Shown here in pieces: positions 62,234 to 64,000 of a stretch of 64,000 bases of DNA. Source of the stretch: Panorpa germanica (taxonomy: Eukaryota > Arthropoda > Insecta > Mecoptera > Panorpidae); the NCBI GenBank assembly GCA_963678705.1, contig CAVMBN010000233.1:682001-746000 (forward strand). Reading direction: 5' to 3'. Every line of letters begins with the position of its first letter. Within the stretch, counting starts at the first letter, position 1. Made by a program: the position numbers and the translations under genes. The notes under the pieces were generated by a model that was not told the DNA's origin, searched no databases, and saw only the letters and a list, made by a program, of their open reading frames with translations.

Positions 62234-64000
62234 ATGACGACATCAGTGAGTGCTACAAGATTTGAGCTGTTGAGTAAGGACAATTATGAAGCCTGGAAAA
62301 TTTATGTTGAGGCGCTATTGATCAAAAATGATTTGTGGGAATATGTCAGTGGTGAAAAACCGATTCCTGTTGCTGCGGAAAATAATCAAGAAGAAAGAAA
62401 TGGATGGATAAAAATTGATCGTAAAGCTAAGTCAGAAGTAATATTAGCAATTAGTTCAACGGAATTGCAGCATGTCCGAGGTTGTAATACTTCTCATGAA
62501 GTTTGGCAAAAACTTGCCTCAGTTTATGCTTCCAAAGGACCTGCAAGAAAAGCTTTATTACTTAAGCAACTTATGCTTCACAAGATGTCTGAATGTGGTG
62601 ATGTCAGGGATCATGTAAACAAGTTTTCGGATATAGTTGATCGACTTGGAGCTATGGATATTGAAGTGAATAAAGATTTATTGTCTGTAATGTTATTATA
62701 TAGTCTACCAGATAGCTATGAAGGCTTTAAATGTGCTATGGAATCACGTGATGAACTCTTGGAGGTTGAAGCTCTTAAGGTTAAGATACTTGAGAAGAGT
62801 AAAATTGGTTCAAATTTAGTTGTTGAGTTAGCTGGAAATGTAAGGGCTGAAAATCAACCGAGTTACAAAAATATTTTTAAAGGATATTGTTTTAAATGTG
62901 GAAAACAAGGACATAAGTCTCCTAAATGTCCAACTCAATTGAAATCAAATTTCAGAAGAAATAGACCAGATAGACAGAATAGATACACACAAGAAAACCA
63001 ATGTTCTCAAGCGGATGATGATACTTTTGCAGTATTTAATGTTGAATTTGCTGGTAGTGTTCCAAGTTGTCGACCTTGGATTCTTGATAGTGGCTGTACA
63101 ACACATTTATGTGGTGATAAACAATTATTTAAGTCTTTAAATGAAGAAATTAGTGGGAAAATAAATTTGGCTAATCAAGCAAATAGTGAAATCAAAGGAA
63201 AAGGTACTGTTAATTTGTCGATTAGTAATGGTAAACAGCTGAGGTCAGTAGATTTTTCAAACACATTATTTGTACCAGATTTAAGGTCAAATCTAGTATC
63301 AGTTGCTAAAATTACTAATAAGGATCATGAAATTCTATTTAAAAAAGATTCAGCTGTAATTATGGATATGACTGGAAATGTTAAATTTGTTGCTGAAAGG
63401 CGTGGTGATCTCTATTATTTACAAGAAGGTAATGAAGAAGCTTGTATTGGAGAAGATAAAGCTAATTCTGAGTTATTGATGTGGCATTGTCGTATGGGTC
63501 ATTTAAATGCTAAGGATTTATTTCGGGTGATTAATCAGAATACTACAAGTAAAGTAACCTCTGAACAATTGAAATGTTTGTCAAGATGTGAAGTGTGTCT
63601 ACGAGGCAAGATGACAGGGTTACCGTTTTCAGGAAGTGAACGACAGAGTGAAGAACTTCTTGAAATAGTTCATACAGATATTGTTGGACCGTTTAGGACA
63701 CAATCAGTGAATGGAGCAAAATATTTTATTACATTTATTGATGATTATTCTCGATGGTGTGAAGTATACTTTCTTAAACAGAAGAGTGGTGCACTAGAAG
63801 CTTTTAAAATGTATCAAAATCAAGCTGAACGTATGACAGGGAAGAAGATTAAGTATCTTCAAAGTGATAATGGTAAAGAGTATTGTAATACTGAGATGGA
63901 TTCTTTCCTGCGTAATCAAGGTATTCAACGTCGATTAAGTGTTGTAAGAACACCTCAGCAAAATGGTGTTGCTGAACGTTTAAATCGAACATTAGTTGAA
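62234..64000 (+). CDS. Copia-3 Gag-Pol polyprotein, N-terminal 589 codons
   Basis: Open without a stop from the ATG to the window edge and colinear with Copia-1. It shows Gag, zinc knuckle at 219-232 (ending K-C in place of E-C), protease D285-S-G, the H418/H423/C452/C455 zinc site and the complete integrase triad D482 (63677), D545 (63866) and E581 (63974). Unlike Copia-2 it keeps the segment between D545 and E581. Scattered amino-acid changes (for example Tyr for His near residue 25, and Leu for Ser near residue 197) separate it from Copia-1. Whether reverse transcriptase and the 3' LTR are intact cannot be told from this window. Confidence 0.93.
   Translation, partial: MTTSVSATRFELLSKDNYEAWKIYVEALLIKNDLWEYVSGEKPIPVAAENNQEERNGWIKIDRKAKSEVILAISSTELQHVRGCNTSHEVWQKLASVYASKGPARKALLLKQLMLHKMSECGDVRDHVNKFSDIVDRLGAMDIEVNKDLLSVMLLYSLPDSYEGFKCAMESRDELLEVEALKVKILEKSKIGSNLVVELAGNVRAENQPSYKNIFKGYCFKCGKQGHKSPKCPTQLKSNFRRNRPDRQNRYTQENQCSQADDDTFAVFNVEFAGSVPSCRPWILDSGCTTHLCGDKQLFKSLNEEISGKINLANQANSEIKGKGTVNLSISNGKQLRSVDFSNTLFVPDLRSNLVSVAKITNKDHEILFKKDSAVIMDMTGNVKFVAERRGDLYYLQEGNEEACIGEDKANSELLMWHCRMGHLNAKDLFRVINQNTTSKVTSEQLKCLSRCEVCLRGKMTGLPFSGSERQSEELLEIVHTDIVGPFRTQSVNGAKYFITFIDDYSRWCEVYFLKQKSGALEAFKMYQNQAERMTGKKIKYLQSDNGKEYCNTEMDSFLRNQGIQRRLSVVRTPQQNGVAERLNRTLVE

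Larger units (their letters stand above)
61966..64000 (+). mobile_element. Copia-3: 5' part of a third family member, running off the window
   Basis: LTR, primer-binding site and the first 589 codons of Gag-Pol in the plus orientation. The LTR belongs to the Copia-1 type but is longer. The left flank ends ATTTT (61961-61965), presumably the target duplication; the right end is not in the window, so this cannot be confirmed. Confidence 0.93.

Noticed and set aside
1-64000. tRNA, rRNA, host protein-coding genes or a new defence or metabolic system
   Set aside because: Nothing outside the four retrotransposons shows a domain, codon structure or RNA-gene feature. All remaining sequence is accounted for by the satellite.

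Overview
The window is an extremely AT-rich block of animal, most probably insect, heterochromatin. About 48 kb of it is one tandem satellite with a monomer of about 280 bp (roughly 170 monomers, all in the same orientation). The array is interrupted by four LTR retrotransposons. The animal/insect call is inferred from three things: a BEL/Pao element (a group known from animals), three Ty1/copia elements whose primer-binding site matches that of Drosophila copia (initiator-Met half-tRNA type), and the base composition. No host gene, tRNA or rRNA was found.

Layout: 1-24205 satellite, with higher-order repeats of about 1.4-1.7 kb and then 3946 bp; 24206-28806 Copia-1 (minus strand, complete, one open 1373-codon gag-pol, nearly identical LTRs, TSD CATAT); 28807-28896 a 90-bp sliver of satellite; 28897-34334 a BEL/Pao element (plus strand, TSD GTACT, reverse transcriptase deleted, several stop codons); 34335-40681 satellite, including a practically identical 1108-bp tandem duplication; 40682-44348 Copia-2 (plus strand, same family but defective: one stop and two in-frame deletions); 44349-61965 satellite with mosaic higher-order duplications; 61966-64000 5' part of Copia-3 (plus strand, open up to the window edge).

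The elements have separate histories. Removing Copia-1 or the BEL element and one copy of its TSD rebuilds a normal satellite monomer, so both jumped into a pre-existing array. Copia-1 and Copia-2 landed within 4 bp of the same monomer position.

The most unusual content lies in the long non-coding leader of the BEL element. Its primer-binding site is the first unit of an eight-fold 36-bp tandem repeat. About 250 bp further on there are 13 alternating hairpins whose outer stems differ by a compensatory C-G to G-C swap. The satellite itself carries a strongly conserved palindromic block and shows several generations of nested higher-order amplification. The many short open frames inside monomers look like a by-product of the repeat rather than genes.
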